Part shown: positions 44,923 through 53,824 of the stretch, piece after piece | Position numbering within the stretch: the stretch's first letter is position 1 | How the letters are laid out: the number at the start of each line of letters is the position of its first letter | Assembly: GCA_013823135.1 (NCBI GenBank) | Contig: PNLP01000012.1 | Coordinates: 1-64,000, forward strand | Direction of reading: 5' to 3' | Length of the DNA stretch: 64,000 nucleotides | From: Planctomycetaceae bacterium | Lineage (GTDB): Bacteria; Planctomycetota; Planctomycetia; Gemmatales; Gemmataceae | Translations under genes and position numbers: made by a program | Notes under the pieces: generated by a model | The model's database searches: none | Told to the model about the DNA's origin: nothing | Seen by the model: the letters and a program-made list of their open reading frames with translations, nothing else

Positions 44923-45627
44923 TCAGTGGCCGTGTGCATCCTTGGCGTCTGCCGCGGGTGTTTCGTGTGGGTGATGTGGAATCATATACGCCGATACCGT
45001 CACGCTAATCGCGACAACGGCGGCAAGGATGCCTGCGAGCCAGAACGACTTTTTCTTGGTGAGTAGAGCGATCGAGCAGACGACGAGTGCGACCTCAGCC
45101 AGCAGATGAGCGATATCAAGGCGATCGGCCTGATGGTGGACGTGCTCGGCCTCGTCGCGAAACGCCTTGGCCTTCGACTTCGCTTCTTCAGCCCGCTTTC
45201 CGGCTTCCTCACCCCGAGTCCGCAGCTCAGGCAAACTGTCGTGATCCTTGTTCGGCTCTCTCATCTCCTTGGCGCTCTTGGTCCACTCTTCGATCGCATC
45301 CTTGCAGGCTTTGTCGGGTGCCCCCGGGATCAAGCCCGTTTGCTTCGCGGCAATCTTGTACTGCTCCTCGCGTAGTCGTTTGGACTGGTACCACGCAAAG
45401 AGGTTGCTTTTCTCGACCTCAGCGGTCGCAGCTTCGGTCCGCAATCGATTCGCGTCACCGAGCAATTGAAGAACCTCATTATGCGTTCGGTGGCCAACCA
45501 TGCTGATGCCAGCCAAACACGCGGCCACGATGGCCATGGTAACAGCCACTCGCTGGTTGAATGGGTCCGTGGCATGGTGCCCAGCGGCATGTTCAGCGTG
45601 TTCGAGGTGTTCGTGAGTGTTAGCCAC
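44923..45627 (-). CDS. DUF4337-like membrane protein
   Basis: 234 residues. A His-rich N-terminus (HEHLEHAEHAAGHH), one hydrophobic segment (VAVTMAIVAACLAGISM), a long charged helix (RLREEQYKIAAKQTGLI...KSKAKAFRDEAEHVHHQADR) and two further hydrophobic segments near the C-terminus (HLLAEVALVVCSIALL, FWLAGILAAVVAISVTVSAY), ending in a His-rich tail. This pattern matches DUF4337 proteins, whose function is unknown. Independent of its neighbours. Confidence 0.82.
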   Translation of the reverse strand: MANTHEHLEHAEHAAGHHATDPFNQRVAVTMAIVAACLAGISMVGHRTHNEVLQLLGDANRLRTEAATAEVEKSNLFAWYQSKRLREEQYKIAAKQTGLIPGAPDKACKDAIEEWTKSAKEMREPNKDHDSLPELRTRGEEAGKRAEEAKSKAKAFRDEAEHVHHQADRLDIAHLLAEVALVVCSIALLTKKKSFWLAGILAAVVAISVTVSAYMIPHHPHETPAADAKDAHGH

Positions 45628-46047
45628 GTCTGATCACTCCGTGCGGTCTGGGGTGTGCGCGGCAGTTTATGTTGCAGCTGGAGAGGGTTCAAGTGCTGCG
45701 ATCGGTGGTGCCCAATGGAAAGCATGCAGCAACAAGTGAGGGGTGAACCACAAGACTACCCTCACAGCAAAGTTCGACTTCTTGAGGAATTTTCATCAAG
45801 TGGCCGTAAAAATCGTTGCAATCGGTCCATCGAGCCTTTACGATCCAACTGTGAAAAAAGGATCGCCCCTTGGCTCGCCTTTGGCGAGTCCGGAAGGAAC
45901 TGCGGGACGGTTGCTTTTGCCTCTCCGCAATGTTGGCGACTTCTGTTTCTCCGGGAACGCACCCAAACACTTCAACCACGTTTGGCTGTCTCTTCCCGCG
46001 GCGCCTCGGTGCTTTCGCCCGAGATCGACATCCGAAGGAGCGATGCG
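45628..46047. other. 420-bp non-coding region upstream of the BON gene
   Basis: Divergent gap. An A+T-rich patch (TTGAGGAATTTTCATC...GTAAAAAT near 45785) could hold a promoter for the small BON gene, and GGCTCGCCTTTGGCGAGTCC near 45870 can form a short hairpin. Nothing else recognised; no open frame with a ribosome site. Confidence 0.45.
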
Positions 46048-46266
46048 ATGAACGCCTGTGCGACACTTTCACCTGAGCCCACTACAGTCCTGACGAGCAG
46101 CCCGTTGCCACAACTCCGGCGACTGCTCGTCACCGCGACCGATCACGAAGTCGTGATCACCGGCCGCGTGACAAGTTACTACATGAAGCAACTCGCACAG
46201 GAATCGATCCGTTCGTTCCTGGGTGCGCGACGCTTGCTCAACCAGGTCGAAGTCTGCCCGAACTAA
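46048..46266 (+). CDS. Small BON-domain protein
   Basis: 72 residues from the ATG at 46048 (GGAG seven bases upstream). After a short disordered start, LRRLLVTATDHEVVITGRVT and MKQLAQESIRSFLGARRLLN give the beta-alpha BON fold, which binds phospholipid or membrane surfaces in other proteins. Single short BON proteins like this are frequent in planctomycetes. No signal peptide, so a cytosolic or regulatory role is possible. Confidence 0.75.
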   Translation: MNACATLSPEPTTVLTSSPLPQLRRLLVTATDHEVVITGRVTSYYMKQLAQESIRSFLGARRLLNQVEVCPN

Positions 46267-46292
46267 TCTGCTGTGCCTGGCCGAGTGCCGGG

Positions 46293-47060
46293 TTAAGACC
46301 TTTCGAGCCGCAGTTCCACCACGAACTCATTTAGTAGATCCACAGGCGCATCGTCGGGGAGTTTACTCCCCGCGAATGCCTGATCGAGTCTTTGCTCCCA
46401 CCCATCCAGCTCCGAGTGATGAAAGGCGGCGTCCGTCCCCGTGAGGGGCGTGGCTTCAGCGTCCACCTTCCGAGCAACCAACTCGGGAATGTACGACAAG
46501 CCAAACCGCTCGTTGAGCGTCGGCAAATGCGACTCCACAGTTCCCGTTTCCAGTAAGTGAACGCCGGTCATCGCAACACGGTAGGCGTAGAGAAGCGTCT
46601 TGGCTCGCACCACAGGTTCCTTCTGCATCAGTTTGCGCTGAGTCTGCAAGAAGCCACGGTAATGGTGGTAGCAGTGCCGGGTCACGCACTGGGTCGCAAG
46701 TGGTCGCAGTCGGGCGAGAAAGTCGGCCCCACTGACCACTAGCGGCGAGAAGATCTGTTCGAGCACATAGCCGTTGTGCTTACACAGTAGCCGGAGATAC
46801 TTACCAACCTCGTGCGAGACAGCTTCCACTTCCAGACCCGCGAGCACGCCTTTCGGCTCAACGGTTTCGGGCGGCGACTTCAAGCCGATGACGCTCCGCA
46901 ACGGCGCGAGGAAGCAGCCACGCAGGTCGATGTCGCTATCGACCGACGGAAAGCCATAAAGGTGCGACCCGCTGACGGTCCAGAACAGCGCCGCGGGCAC
47001 ACGTTCGGCACCCCATCGGGCGAGGCCAGGGAAATCGAGATCGTGCAACATCGCTGCCAT
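46293..47060 (-). CDS. RlaP-like nucleotidyltransferase (PF10127-type)
   Basis: 255 residues from the ATG at 47060 (GGAG eight bases upstream). GSHLYGFPSVDSDIDLRG (31-48) contains the G-S motif and the two catalytic aspartates of the polymerase-beta superfamily. The spacing with L-x-G-x-F matches the family renamed RlaP, often found with RNA-repair ligases. The rest is helical (YLRLLCKHNGYVLEQIF, RAKTLLYAYRVAMTGVHLLE). It is 24 kb from the Rnl5 ligase, so any link is inference. Confidence 0.78.
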   Translation of the reverse strand: MAAMLHDLDFPGLARWGAERVPAALFWTVSGSHLYGFPSVDSDIDLRGCFLAPLRSVIGLKSPPETVEPKGVLAGLEVEAVSHEVGKYLRLLCKHNGYVLEQIFSPLVVSGADFLARLRPLATQCVTRHCYHHYRGFLQTQRKLMQKEPVVRAKTLLYAYRVAMTGVHLLETGTVESHLPTLNERFGLSYIPELVARKVDAEATPLTGTDAAFHHSELDGWEQRLDQAFAGSKLPDDAPVDLLNEFVVELRLERS

Positions 47061-47115
47061 CGGGTGTCTCCGTGAACTGCTGAACGAGACACGAGCCGCC
47101 GAGTGGGAGTTCGCA

Positions 47116-48354
47116 TCAGAGTTCGCGGCCAGCGAGCCAGCCGGTACTCCACGCCGACTGAAAGTTGTAGCCGCCGATCCAGCCATCGAGATCGAGCACC
47201 TCACCAGCGAAGTACAACCCAGGCTGCTTCCGGCTCTGCATGGTCTTGGAGTCAACCTCGTCGAGTTGCACACCACCCGCCGTCACCTCGGCTTTCTCGA
47301 AGCCGAGCGTGCCCCGCAATGGAAGCCGCAGATGCTTCACTGCGGCGACCAGCTTGAGCCGATCCGGCTTACTCAGTGCCGCGGCTGTGCGAGTGAGCGA
47401 CAACCCGCACAGGACCATCAACTGATCTGCAACCCGTCGCGGAATCTTGGTCGAGAGAACACCCGCGAGGAGCTGCTTGCCCTGAGTCGCCGTCGCGGTT
47501 TGAATGAACTGGTCGAATTCCTGCTCAGGTTCGTTCGGCAACAGGTCAACTTCGAGTGTCAGCGTTGACGGTTGTGGATGACCGCTCACCGCCCGACTCA
47601 CATCGAGCGGAGCGGGGCCGGTGAGGCCGAAGTGCGCGAACAGCATCGAACCTCGCCGCGACGTGAGCTTCTTTCCATCCGGCGCGATCACCTTCAGGTT
47701 CGCGTCGGGAAGTGTGATGCCGCGCAGTTCGCCGACCCACGCGGGTTGGACCGTCAACGGCACGAGCGCAGGTGTTTGAGGCAAGATCGTGTGGCCAAAC
47801 GTGGCCGCGAAACCGTACCCGTCCCCTGTCGTGCCGCAACCGGGAAACGAACGCCCGCCCGTGGTAATGAGCACCTTCTCGGCGGTAAGCGTTCGGTTCA
47901 GCGTGACGAGCCGGAACCCACCTTCAGGTTCCGCGTGGAGTTCCCGCAGTGGCTCCGTCAGCGAGAGCGTCGCCCCGCTGCGAGCAAGCCGACGGAGCAA
48001 CGCATCAAGTACATCGACGGCACGATCGCTGACGGGGAATACCTTCCCTGTGTCTTCGATCTTGGTGGCGACCCCTTCGGCCTCGAAGAATGCGACCGTT
48101 TCGCGTGGCCCAAGCTGGGCGAGTGCCGAGTGGAGGAACTTACCGTTGGGTCCGAACGCGGCGATGATCCCGCGGGAGTCACAGTCGTGCGTGATGTTAC
48201 AGCGAGTGCCACCGGACATCAGGATCTTGACACCGGCCTTCTTTCCCTTCTCCAGAAGCAACACACGCCGACCGCGCTCGGCAGCGCGGATCGCGGCCAT
48301 GAGCCCGGCCGCCCCCGCACCGACAATGATCGCGTCGTAATCGAACTTCATCAT
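47116..48354 (-). CDS. HI0933/YhiN-type flavoprotein (NAD(P)/FAD-dependent oxidoreductase)
   Basis: 412 residues. AIIVGAGAAGLMAAIRAAER is the FAD-binding GxGxxG strand, SGGTRCNITHD the family hallmark, EGVATKIEDTGKVFPVSDRA and TTGGRSFPGCGTTGDGYGFA further matches, and the C-terminal LYFAGEVLDLDGWIGGYNFQ closes the FAD site. Function in this family is poorly defined (some members reduce bile-acid-like or other substrates). The second Met is an equally good start. Confidence 0.94.
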   Translation of the reverse strand: MMKFDYDAIIVGAGAAGLMAAIRAAERGRRVLLLEKGKKAGVKILMSGGTRCNITHDCDSRGIIAAFGPNGKFLHSALAQLGPRETVAFFEAEGVATKIEDTGKVFPVSDRAVDVLDALLRRLARSGATLSLTEPLRELHAEPEGGFRLVTLNRTLTAEKVLITTGGRSFPGCGTTGDGYGFAATFGHTILPQTPALVPLTVQPAWVGELRGITLPDANLKVIAPDGKKLTSRRGSMLFAHFGLTGPAPLDVSRAVSGHPQPSTLTLEVDLLPNEPEQEFDQFIQTATATQGKQLLAGVLSTKIPRRVADQLMVLCGLSLTRTAAALSKPDRLKLVAAVKHLRLPLRGTLGFEKAEVTAGGVQLDEVDSKTMQSRKQPGLYFAGEVLDLDGWIGGYNFQSAWSTGWLAGREL

Positions 48355-48418
48355 GGAATCACCGAGTTACCCTACTGTCGCACTTGATTTGGCAAGACAT
48401 CAAGGAGAAGTTGGAGGT

Positions 48419-48763
48419 ATGAAAGTTCGACTTGTGCCGCCCGTCGCTGCCGATGGCAAACGTTACTCCTCTCTCACTTTGGGAGCAGAGTACGAAGTTC
48501 TCGGAATCGAAGGTGATTGGCTGCGACTCCTCAACGACCGGGGAGAACCGGTGCTTTACGATACGGCTTGCTTCGAGATAACCGATTCGACCGAGCCAGA
48601 GGACTGGGGGTCTGTGGATGAGGATGGTGTCAGGTACGCATACCCGCCGGTTTGGGGATGCCCCGGCTTCTTCGAGGACTGGCACGATGGAGTTCCAGAA
48701 GTCCGCGAGCAATTCTCAACAGCTATCGCCCAGCGGTCTGCGAGCCGACCAAAGCAATCGTGA
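48419..48763 (+). CDS. 114-aa protein of unknown function
   Basis: Starts at ATG 48419 (MKVRLVPPVAADGKRYSSLT) with AAGGAG eleven and GGAGGT immediately upstream. Soluble, beta-rich at first (AEYEVLGIEGDWLRLLNDRG), then an acidic segment and an aromatic patch (YPPVWGCPGFFEDWHD). It looks like a small SH3-like or immunity-type protein, but I cannot name a family. Divergent from the flavoprotein gene. Confidence 0.65.
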   Translation: MKVRLVPPVAADGKRYSSLTLGAEYEVLGIEGDWLRLLNDRGEPVLYDTACFEITDSTEPEDWGSVDEDGVRYAYPPVWGCPGFFEDWHDGVPEVREQFSTAIAQRSASRPKQS

Positions 48764-48825
48764 CGAAGTTCGTTGCGTTAAATTGCCTCGCACCGAATTT
48801 GTTCATGGCCGAATTTTATGTAAGC

Positions 48826-48875
48826 GGCGGGATTTATGCCCGCCGTGTTCGCACGGCCGGGTTTAACCCGGCCGT
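48826..48875. repeat. Two adjacent palindromes between convergent genes
   Basis: GGCGGG-ATTTAT-GCCCGCC (48826-48844) and ACGGCCGGGTTTAACCCGGC continuing to 48875, a perfect 23-bp palindrome with a 3-nt loop. They separate the 114-aa gene (plus) from the SGNH hydrolase (minus), 10 bp before the latter's stop, and may act as terminators without U-tracts. Confidence 0.75.
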
Positions 48876-48884
48876 ACGCCTGCG

Positions 48885-50174
48885 TCACTTCGCCGGGACA
48901 ACTTCAAACTTGTGGGCTACCGGCTTCGCCAATCGGTAGACCTCGGCCTGAGCAGCCTCGATCTTCTCCATCCGTTTTTTCAGCTCGGCAGGCTTTCGTT
49001 CGTCCGCAACGTCCTTCAGCCACTCCGGAGCGGTGAAGCGAATCACGTCCGAGAATCGGGAACTCACCATGCCGTTCTTCGCGTTGATCGCCTGGAGAAC
49101 CTTGTTCCCCTGCTCCCAGATGGGACCAGTCATGACGTTCCCCAGGTTCACCCCGGCGTCGAGTTCCTTCGCGGTGAACTTGCCGACCGGCTTGCCGTCG
49201 ATGTTGACGGTGTAGTCGCCATCCTTGAGCCCCTTCACGGTCAACCCATACCAGTTCAGGTCTTTCAGTTCTTTCATGTAGGGCAGCATCGGGAGCCACT
49301 CCTTCTGCATCGGCAGTGGCAGTGATTTGTCGGTGCGGTTGAAGCTCACACCGGTGTCTGTCGCGGTGAGGGTATCGACCGCGCACGACTTGCCGGAAGC
49401 CTGCGGTTCGCCCTGTGGAGTCTTCACCACAACCGTCACATCGCTGACCATCGCCGGGGCATTCAACCCAGTGAGGATGGTACCCGCCATCAGCAACCCG
49501 CCGGGAGGGCCGGTGTGGAAGCCATCGGGGTACGGCTTGGCTTTCTCGGCCTTGGGGTCGTCCTTCTCCATCGCGTCGGTCGCGGCCCGCGTGATCGCGT
49601 ACTGATCGACGAACGGAATCTCGAACTCGGTCGCGATGTCCTTGAGCGGAGCGTAGAACTGCTTCTGCGTCTCGACGTACTCGGCCCCGTTGCTCTTGTT
49701 TCGGCGATCCACGGCGTTCGGGGACAACAGCGCGACTCGCACGCCCGCTTTCTTCGCCGTGTCGAGCATCGCCTTGGTCTTCTCGACGTAGGTCTTGTTG
49801 GCACCGGGGTTGAACTTGCCGTAGCCGCCATCGTTCATGCCGAAGTTGATGGTTACGGCAGTTGGCTTCTCGTCGAGCACGTGCTTCTGGAAGCGACCCG
49901 CGCCACCATTGGCCGTGTCGCCACCGATGCCCGCGTTCAGGAAGGTGAAGTTCGCTTCGGGGAAGCGGGTGGTGAGGTACAACTCGATGTAGCTCGAATA
50001 CTGGTATTGTGCGGTGATGCTGTCACCGAGGAATACGATGCGGTCGCCGGGCTTGAAGAAGAAGTCCTTGCCGGCCTTGGGCTCATCGGCCCTCGCTTCC
50101 TGCCGTGTCGAGGACGTGAGTCCTCCGGCGATCAGAACCGCGATGAACGAGGCGAGGTAGAACAGCCGTTTCAT
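48885..50174 (-). CDS. Secreted SGNH/GDSL-type hydrolase
   Basis: 429 residues with a signal peptide (MKRLFYLASFIAVLIAGGLT). The SGNH blocks are IVFLGDSITAQ (block I Ser), NAGIGGDTANGG (block II Gly), FGMNDGG (block III Asn) and a DGFHTGPPG segment giving the block V Asp-x-x-His. The C-terminal ~170 residues form an extra beta-rich domain (LTVKGLKDGDYTVNIDGKP). Probably an exported esterase or acetylxylan-type deacetylase. No operon partner. Confidence 0.92.
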   Translation of the reverse strand: MKRLFYLASFIAVLIAGGLTSSTRQEARADEPKAGKDFFFKPGDRIVFLGDSITAQYQYSSYIELYLTTRFPEANFTFLNAGIGGDTANGGAGRFQKHVLDEKPTAVTINFGMNDGGYGKFNPGANKTYVEKTKAMLDTAKKAGVRVALLSPNAVDRRNKSNGAEYVETQKQFYAPLKDIATEFEIPFVDQYAITRAATDAMEKDDPKAEKAKPYPDGFHTGPPGGLLMAGTILTGLNAPAMVSDVTVVVKTPQGEPQASGKSCAVDTLTATDTGVSFNRTDKSLPLPMQKEWLPMLPYMKELKDLNWYGLTVKGLKDGDYTVNIDGKPVGKFTAKELDAGVNLGNVMTGPIWEQGNKVLQAINAKNGMVSSRFSDVIRFTAPEWLKDVADERKPAELKKRMEKIEAAQAEVYRLAKPVAHKFEVVPAK

Positions 50175-50379
50175 GAGGAGAGACTCCGTGAAGGTGGGAC
50201 GCAGCGAATTGTAATGGGTTCGCGGTTGGCTGCGAACGATTTCTCAACGGTTAAGCCCTATCTCACACGAGTGAATTACAAACGGCAGTGGATCGCGTCG
50301 CCGAGCAGGTAGACGAGATAGCGTGCAGTGGTTTGACTTTGCCACGGATGGGCACTCGTGGGAAGCGATTCCGTGAGGA

Positions 50380-51111
50380 TTAAAACCGATCCCACACAGC
50401 TTTCTTAAACCAATCAGGCATTGCTGGTGACTTCAAGTCGATCTCTTCCGCGTTCGTGATTTCTGCGACGTACCGCGATCCAGCCGCAGTCGTGTCGAAG
50501 AAGTACGCACGATTCGTGTACCGGACTGCTTCTCGAAGGAGGCCAAGTGAACGGTGATACCGCTCCACGATTTTTCCTTCGGGAACAGCATGCCCACCTT
50601 CCGCAACGCGGTTCCTGACACGCGAGATGTTGATTTGTGGATCGTCCGTGGCAACATAATACAGATAAGTCCGAAATCCGATGGATTGAGCTTCACGAAG
50701 TAACTCGACCTTATCCGGTGCCGACATCACGGTTTCAAACGAGAACGAAACAGACGCCTGTAACAACTTCCTACGCAACGCATCAGATAGTACCGACGCA
50801 TAGTAAGAGTTCATCGTCAACCCGCGAAAGTCGATGGTCTTCTGGCGGCACTCAATTGTTGAGGCTGCTTCGGCGAGGTTATTGGCTTTCAAGAAATCGG
50901 ACGACATGAACCATTCGCGAAGTTCGTTCGTGGTGAACTCGACTCCATACGGATCGAGTTGGAACAACCCATCGCTCCGAATGGCCTTCTCAATGTCGTC
51001 CGGATTCACGTAGACGTTGAATAAGCCGGACGGCAAGCCATTCTTGACCGTGGTTTTTCCCGACCCGTTGGGACCAGCAAACATCCGCATACGAGGAGTA
51101 TTTCGGCTCAC
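50380..51111 (-). CDS. Zeta-toxin-like P-loop kinase
   Basis: 243 residues starting at GTG 51111, fixed by a GTGA overlap with the stop of the 72-aa gene upstream. Walker A GPNGSGKT (13-20), then NVYVNPDDI (the Asp that binds the sugar-like substrate in zeta), FSFETVMSAPDKVELL and HAVPEGKIVERYHRSLGLLR with arginines of the lid. In known zeta toxins this folds to a UDP-N-acetylglucosamine kinase; the substrate here is unknown. It is preceded in the operon by the candidate antitoxin. Confidence 0.88.
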   Translation of the reverse strand: MSRNTPRMRMFAGPNGSGKTTVKNGLPSGLFNVYVNPDDIEKAIRSDGLFQLDPYGVEFTTNELREWFMSSDFLKANNLAEAASTIECRQKTIDFRGLTMNSYYASVLSDALRRKLLQASVSFSFETVMSAPDKVELLREAQSIGFRTYLYYVATDDPQINISRVRNRVAEGGHAVPEGKIVERYHRSLGLLREAVRYTNRAYFFDTTAAGSRYVAEITNAEEIDLKSPAMPDWFKKAVWDRF

Positions 51112-51326
51112 GTCGTGGCCCGCTTCTTGCGAACGGGAGCTTCTACCCACGGCGGCATATCCTTCAATACCGTGGTGCCTTCTGGCCCGATCTGGACGAG
51201 TTGATCGTTCACAACCAGCACGACGGGGCAACCGGAGGCGCGAGCACGCTGGTGGGCGTCGTTGAGAGCCCGAACCGCCAAGGCGGGAATAGTGTTTTCT
51301 AGCTCGGTGAGTTCAGTTTCGCTCAT
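51108..51326 (-). CDS. Candidate antitoxin of the zeta-like pair
   Basis: 72 residues (MSETELTELENTIPALAVRA). Its stop overlaps the toxin GTG by GTGA, which is tight coupling. The body is a helix (ALNDAHQRARASG) then VVLVVNDQLVQIGPEGTTVL, a pattern seen beside zeta-type kinases. It lacks a DNA-binding domain, so autoregulation is not evident from sequence. Confidence 0.75.
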   Translation of the reverse strand: MSETELTELENTIPALAVRALNDAHQRARASGCPVVLVVNDQLVQIGPEGTTVLKDMPPWVEAPVRKKRATT

Positions 51327-51362
51327 GTTTTCCCTCCGCTACTTCTCCCTCATTATACCACA

Positions 51363-51899
51363 CTACCCCACTGGTGGTTCGCCTTCGGGGGTGGTGTCGT
51401 CGGTCGGCTTCTTCAAGCCCTTCACGCGGTCGTTCAACTTCTGCTGGCGATACACCGCGAGATCCCGTTGCAGCTTCGTGTTGTGGTCGTTCTTGATCTC
51501 GCGGTAGCGGGCCAGCCAGTAAACTCGTGTGGCCCAAAAGTCGATCATCGCCACGGTTACCACAGCACCCAACAAAAGGATCACCACGATCCAGTAGACC
51601 CCCACGAGGCGTGCGAACTCCTTGTCCGCTTCCGCAGGTGGACCCTCCGCGCGCTTCTCACCAAGTTCATCCATCCGGGCATCCATTCCGGAGAGATAGT
51701 AGAACGCGATCATCAACCCGATGACCACGAGCAAGCCCGAAGCCGCGAGCCGGCGGCGACCCTGACCGCGGAAGTATTTCCGATCCACGTCCGGCATGAA
51801 TGGCTCAGCCTGAACACGGCGCATGGTGCGGAGTTGCCGCGACCCTGCACCGGTTCCGAGCACTACCAGGAGTGCGGCGATGATCAGCCCAACGATCAC
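51363..51899 (-). CDS. 178-aa three-helix membrane protein
   Basis: Hydrophobic segments MIVGLIIAALLVVLGTGAG, LLVVIGLMIAFYYLSGM and YWIVVILLLGAVVTVAMIDF, and a charged helical cytosolic tail (REIKNDHNTKLQRDLAVYRQ). Basic residues flank the first helix. No recognised domain. It lies 11 bp downstream of the PQQ-like propeller gene on the same strand, so it may be co-transcribed with it. Confidence 0.72.
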   Translation of the reverse strand: MIVGLIIAALLVVLGTGAGSRQLRTMRRVQAEPFMPDVDRKYFRGQGRRRLAASGLLVVIGLMIAFYYLSGMDARMDELGEKRAEGPPAEADKEFARLVGVYWIVVILLLGAVVTVAMIDFWATRVYWLARYREIKNDHNTKLQRDLAVYRQQKLNDRVKGLKKPTDDTTPEGEPPVG

Positions 51900-51910
51900 G
51901 AGGCACCCGC

Positions 51911-53143
51911 TTACTTCAGGGGAACGCAGATCAGATTGTCATCATCGCGGAGATAGAGGTTACCGTCCACGAGCGCCGGATGAGCCCAGGTCTTCTCGCT
52001 GACCTTCGAGCGTGCAAGTGGCTTGTATTCTTTCGCATCAGGCTCGAACAGCGTCAGGAAGCCGTTGTCATCGAGCATCAACAGGCGTTCCTTGCCGACG
52101 GGGCCACAGCGCAGGATGGCCGCGTGATACTTGCCGACGCCCGTCTTTTCCCACGCCACCTTGCCCGTCTCCAGTTCCACGCACCGCAGCGTGATACTCG
52201 GGTTCACGATTGTTGCCGCCCCGTTCACCATGTAGAGGTATCTGCCCACCACTACGGGCGTCGAGAAGTAACAGGTCAGCTTCTTGTTGTCCCACACTTT
52301 CTCGGTAGAGAACTTCCCCTCTTTCTCAGCGACCCGCAAGCCAATCGCGCCGGATGTCACGGTGCTGCCGACAACAACATCGCCAACCTTGATGGGCGTG
52401 GCCGAAGACTCGACCAACTCACCGACTTTCCCCTCGAACGGAACGGACCAGAGCTTCTCGCCCTTCGCGCTCAGCCCCAGGAGATTGGCCCCGGTGAGGA
52501 ACACGAATTGTCCCCCGACGAACACCGGCGAGGAATAACTGGCGATATCATCGGTCGCCTTCCAGGCGGTCTTACCGGTCTTCGCCTCGAACGCGACAAC
52601 CCCGGCCCCCTTCCCTCCGACCATCACCACGACCTTGTCATCTATGACGATTGGCGATGTCGAGATGCCAAAGAACAGGTTCTTGGTGTCGAACTCTTTC
52701 AGTGTGTCGACCTTCCACACAACTTCGCCAGTCTTCGCGTTCCAGCAGGCGAGGATGCCGGTACCACCGAGCGTGAACACCGAGTCCCCGCTCACCGCAG
52801 GCGTGGAGCGTGGTCCGTTCCCGAATAACGGCTTGAACTCGGGACGTTCGTAGCTTTTCTCCCACATCAGTTCGCCTTTGGCGGCATCGAACGCGGCCAG
52901 GGCGTCGGCGTTCTTCCCCTTCGGCTGGTAGAAGGCGTATACGATGCCGCCCGCAACCACCGGCGAGCTATGAGCCTCACCAACTGGCATCTTCCACAGC
53001 GGCTTGAGGTCGCCCTTCCAGGGCTCGACAACTTCCGGTGTGGTGTCATCGCGATTAGGCCCAAGGAACTGCGGCCAGTCGGCAGCAGAAAGGCTGAGAG
53101 TGAATGCGAACGTGAGCGAGAACGAGGCCAAGAAGCGGAGCAT
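51911..53143 (-). CDS. Secreted PQQ-like beta-propeller (outer membrane assembly/quinoprotein-like) protein
   Basis: 410 residues. Signal peptide MLRFLASFSLTFAFTLSLSA, then AADWPQFLGPNRDD, the conserved opening of these planctomycete proteins. Repeated blades such as GILACWNAKTGEVVWKVDT, GVVAFEAKTGKTAWKATD and YLYMVNGAATIVNPS indicate a seven/eight-bladed PQQ-like propeller. Cofactor use is not shown; many relatives have none. 11 bp before the membrane-protein gene. Confidence 0.88.
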   Translation of the reverse strand: MLRFLASFSLTFAFTLSLSAADWPQFLGPNRDDTTPEVVEPWKGDLKPLWKMPVGEAHSSPVVAGGIVYAFYQPKGKNADALAAFDAAKGELMWEKSYERPEFKPLFGNGPRSTPAVSGDSVFTLGGTGILACWNAKTGEVVWKVDTLKEFDTKNLFFGISTSPIVIDDKVVVMVGGKGAGVVAFEAKTGKTAWKATDDIASYSSPVFVGGQFVFLTGANLLGLSAKGEKLWSVPFEGKVGELVESSATPIKVGDVVVGSTVTSGAIGLRVAEKEGKFSTEKVWDNKKLTCYFSTPVVVGRYLYMVNGAATIVNPSITLRCVELETGKVAWEKTGVGKYHAAILRCGPVGKERLLMLDDNGFLTLFEPDAKEYKPLARSKVSEKTWAHPALVDGNLYLRDDDNLICVPLK

Positions 53144-53168
53144 AGAACCCTCCTGGCGAACTGATGGG

Positions 53169-53660
53169 TCAACCAGTAGGCGGCTGAACCACCGGCAACG
53201 AGAACCGGGAATCCGGTGGGATCATGTTATCCGCCGGGGAAACAGCCGGCCCCTGTTGGCGAGCGGCGTTCAGGAAGTGATGGAGCGTCGCGTAGTTCCA
53301 GCCGGTGTCGTGCTCGTTTGCAATCGCCTTCAGTTTGGCGATGGCCGTTTCGGTAATCTCCACCATGCGATCGGTGTACGTGGGGTCGCAAAAGTAGATG
53401 CGGCAACCGAGTGGACGCGATTCGCGGGCCGTGCAGAGCCCGTTGATCTGAAAGGGGCAACCGTCGCGGGTCACAGGTTGCGAGTACGGCGGCGCGGTTT
53501 CGAGCAGGATTTCGGCTTCGAAGTGCGAGATGAACAGCGTGTGGCCGTACTCCGTGAAGCGACAGCAACGACCCGACGCATCGCAACGTGGACCGGCCGC
53601 GGCCACGGCGGCATCGGCTTCCGCGTAAATCGAGAGCACTTTTCGACGGACTTCATTCAC
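53169..53660 (-). CDS. YkgJ-family cysteine-cluster protein
   Basis: 163 residues when started at the GTG at 53660; upstream codons are derived from a repeat (53747-53819) and are probably not translated. GPRCDASGRCCRFTEYG, DGCPFQINGLCTA and LGCRIYFCDPTY hold the cysteine pairs that bind Zn/Fe in this family (formerly CxxCxxCC). The role may be metal or iron-sulfur delivery. Between the PQQ gene and thyX. Confidence 0.78.
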   Translation of the reverse strand: MNEVRRKVLSIYAEADAAVAAAGPRCDASGRCCRFTEYGHTLFISHFEAEILLETAPPYSQPVTRDGCPFQINGLCTARESRPLGCRIYFCDPTYTDRMVEITETAIAKLKAIANEHDTGWNYATLHHFLNAARQQGPAVSPADNMIPPDSRFSLPVVQPPTG

Positions 53661-53746
53661 AGATGATTCACCGCGGAGAACACTGAGAGCACCGCGAAGA
53701 GAATCATACTCTTTGTCCGCGCCCGAGGCAGTGGAATCGTGTTCCC

Positions 53747-53819
53747 GGTTTGTCCGAGCCCGAGCGCCAAGCGAGGGTTCAGCTTGGAACCTCGCTTGGC
53801 GCTCGGGCTCGGTCAAACC
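53747..53819. repeat. 34-nt inverted repeat upstream of thyX/YkgJ
   Basis: GGTTTGTCCGAGCCCGAGCG at the left (53747-53780) and its complement at the right (53786-53819, CCTCGCTTGGCGCTCGGGCT...), with two to three mismatches and a 5-nt loop. It lies 6 bp past the thyX stop and forms the first codons of the longest YkgJ reading. Confidence 0.85.
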
Positions 53820-53824
53820 CCGAC

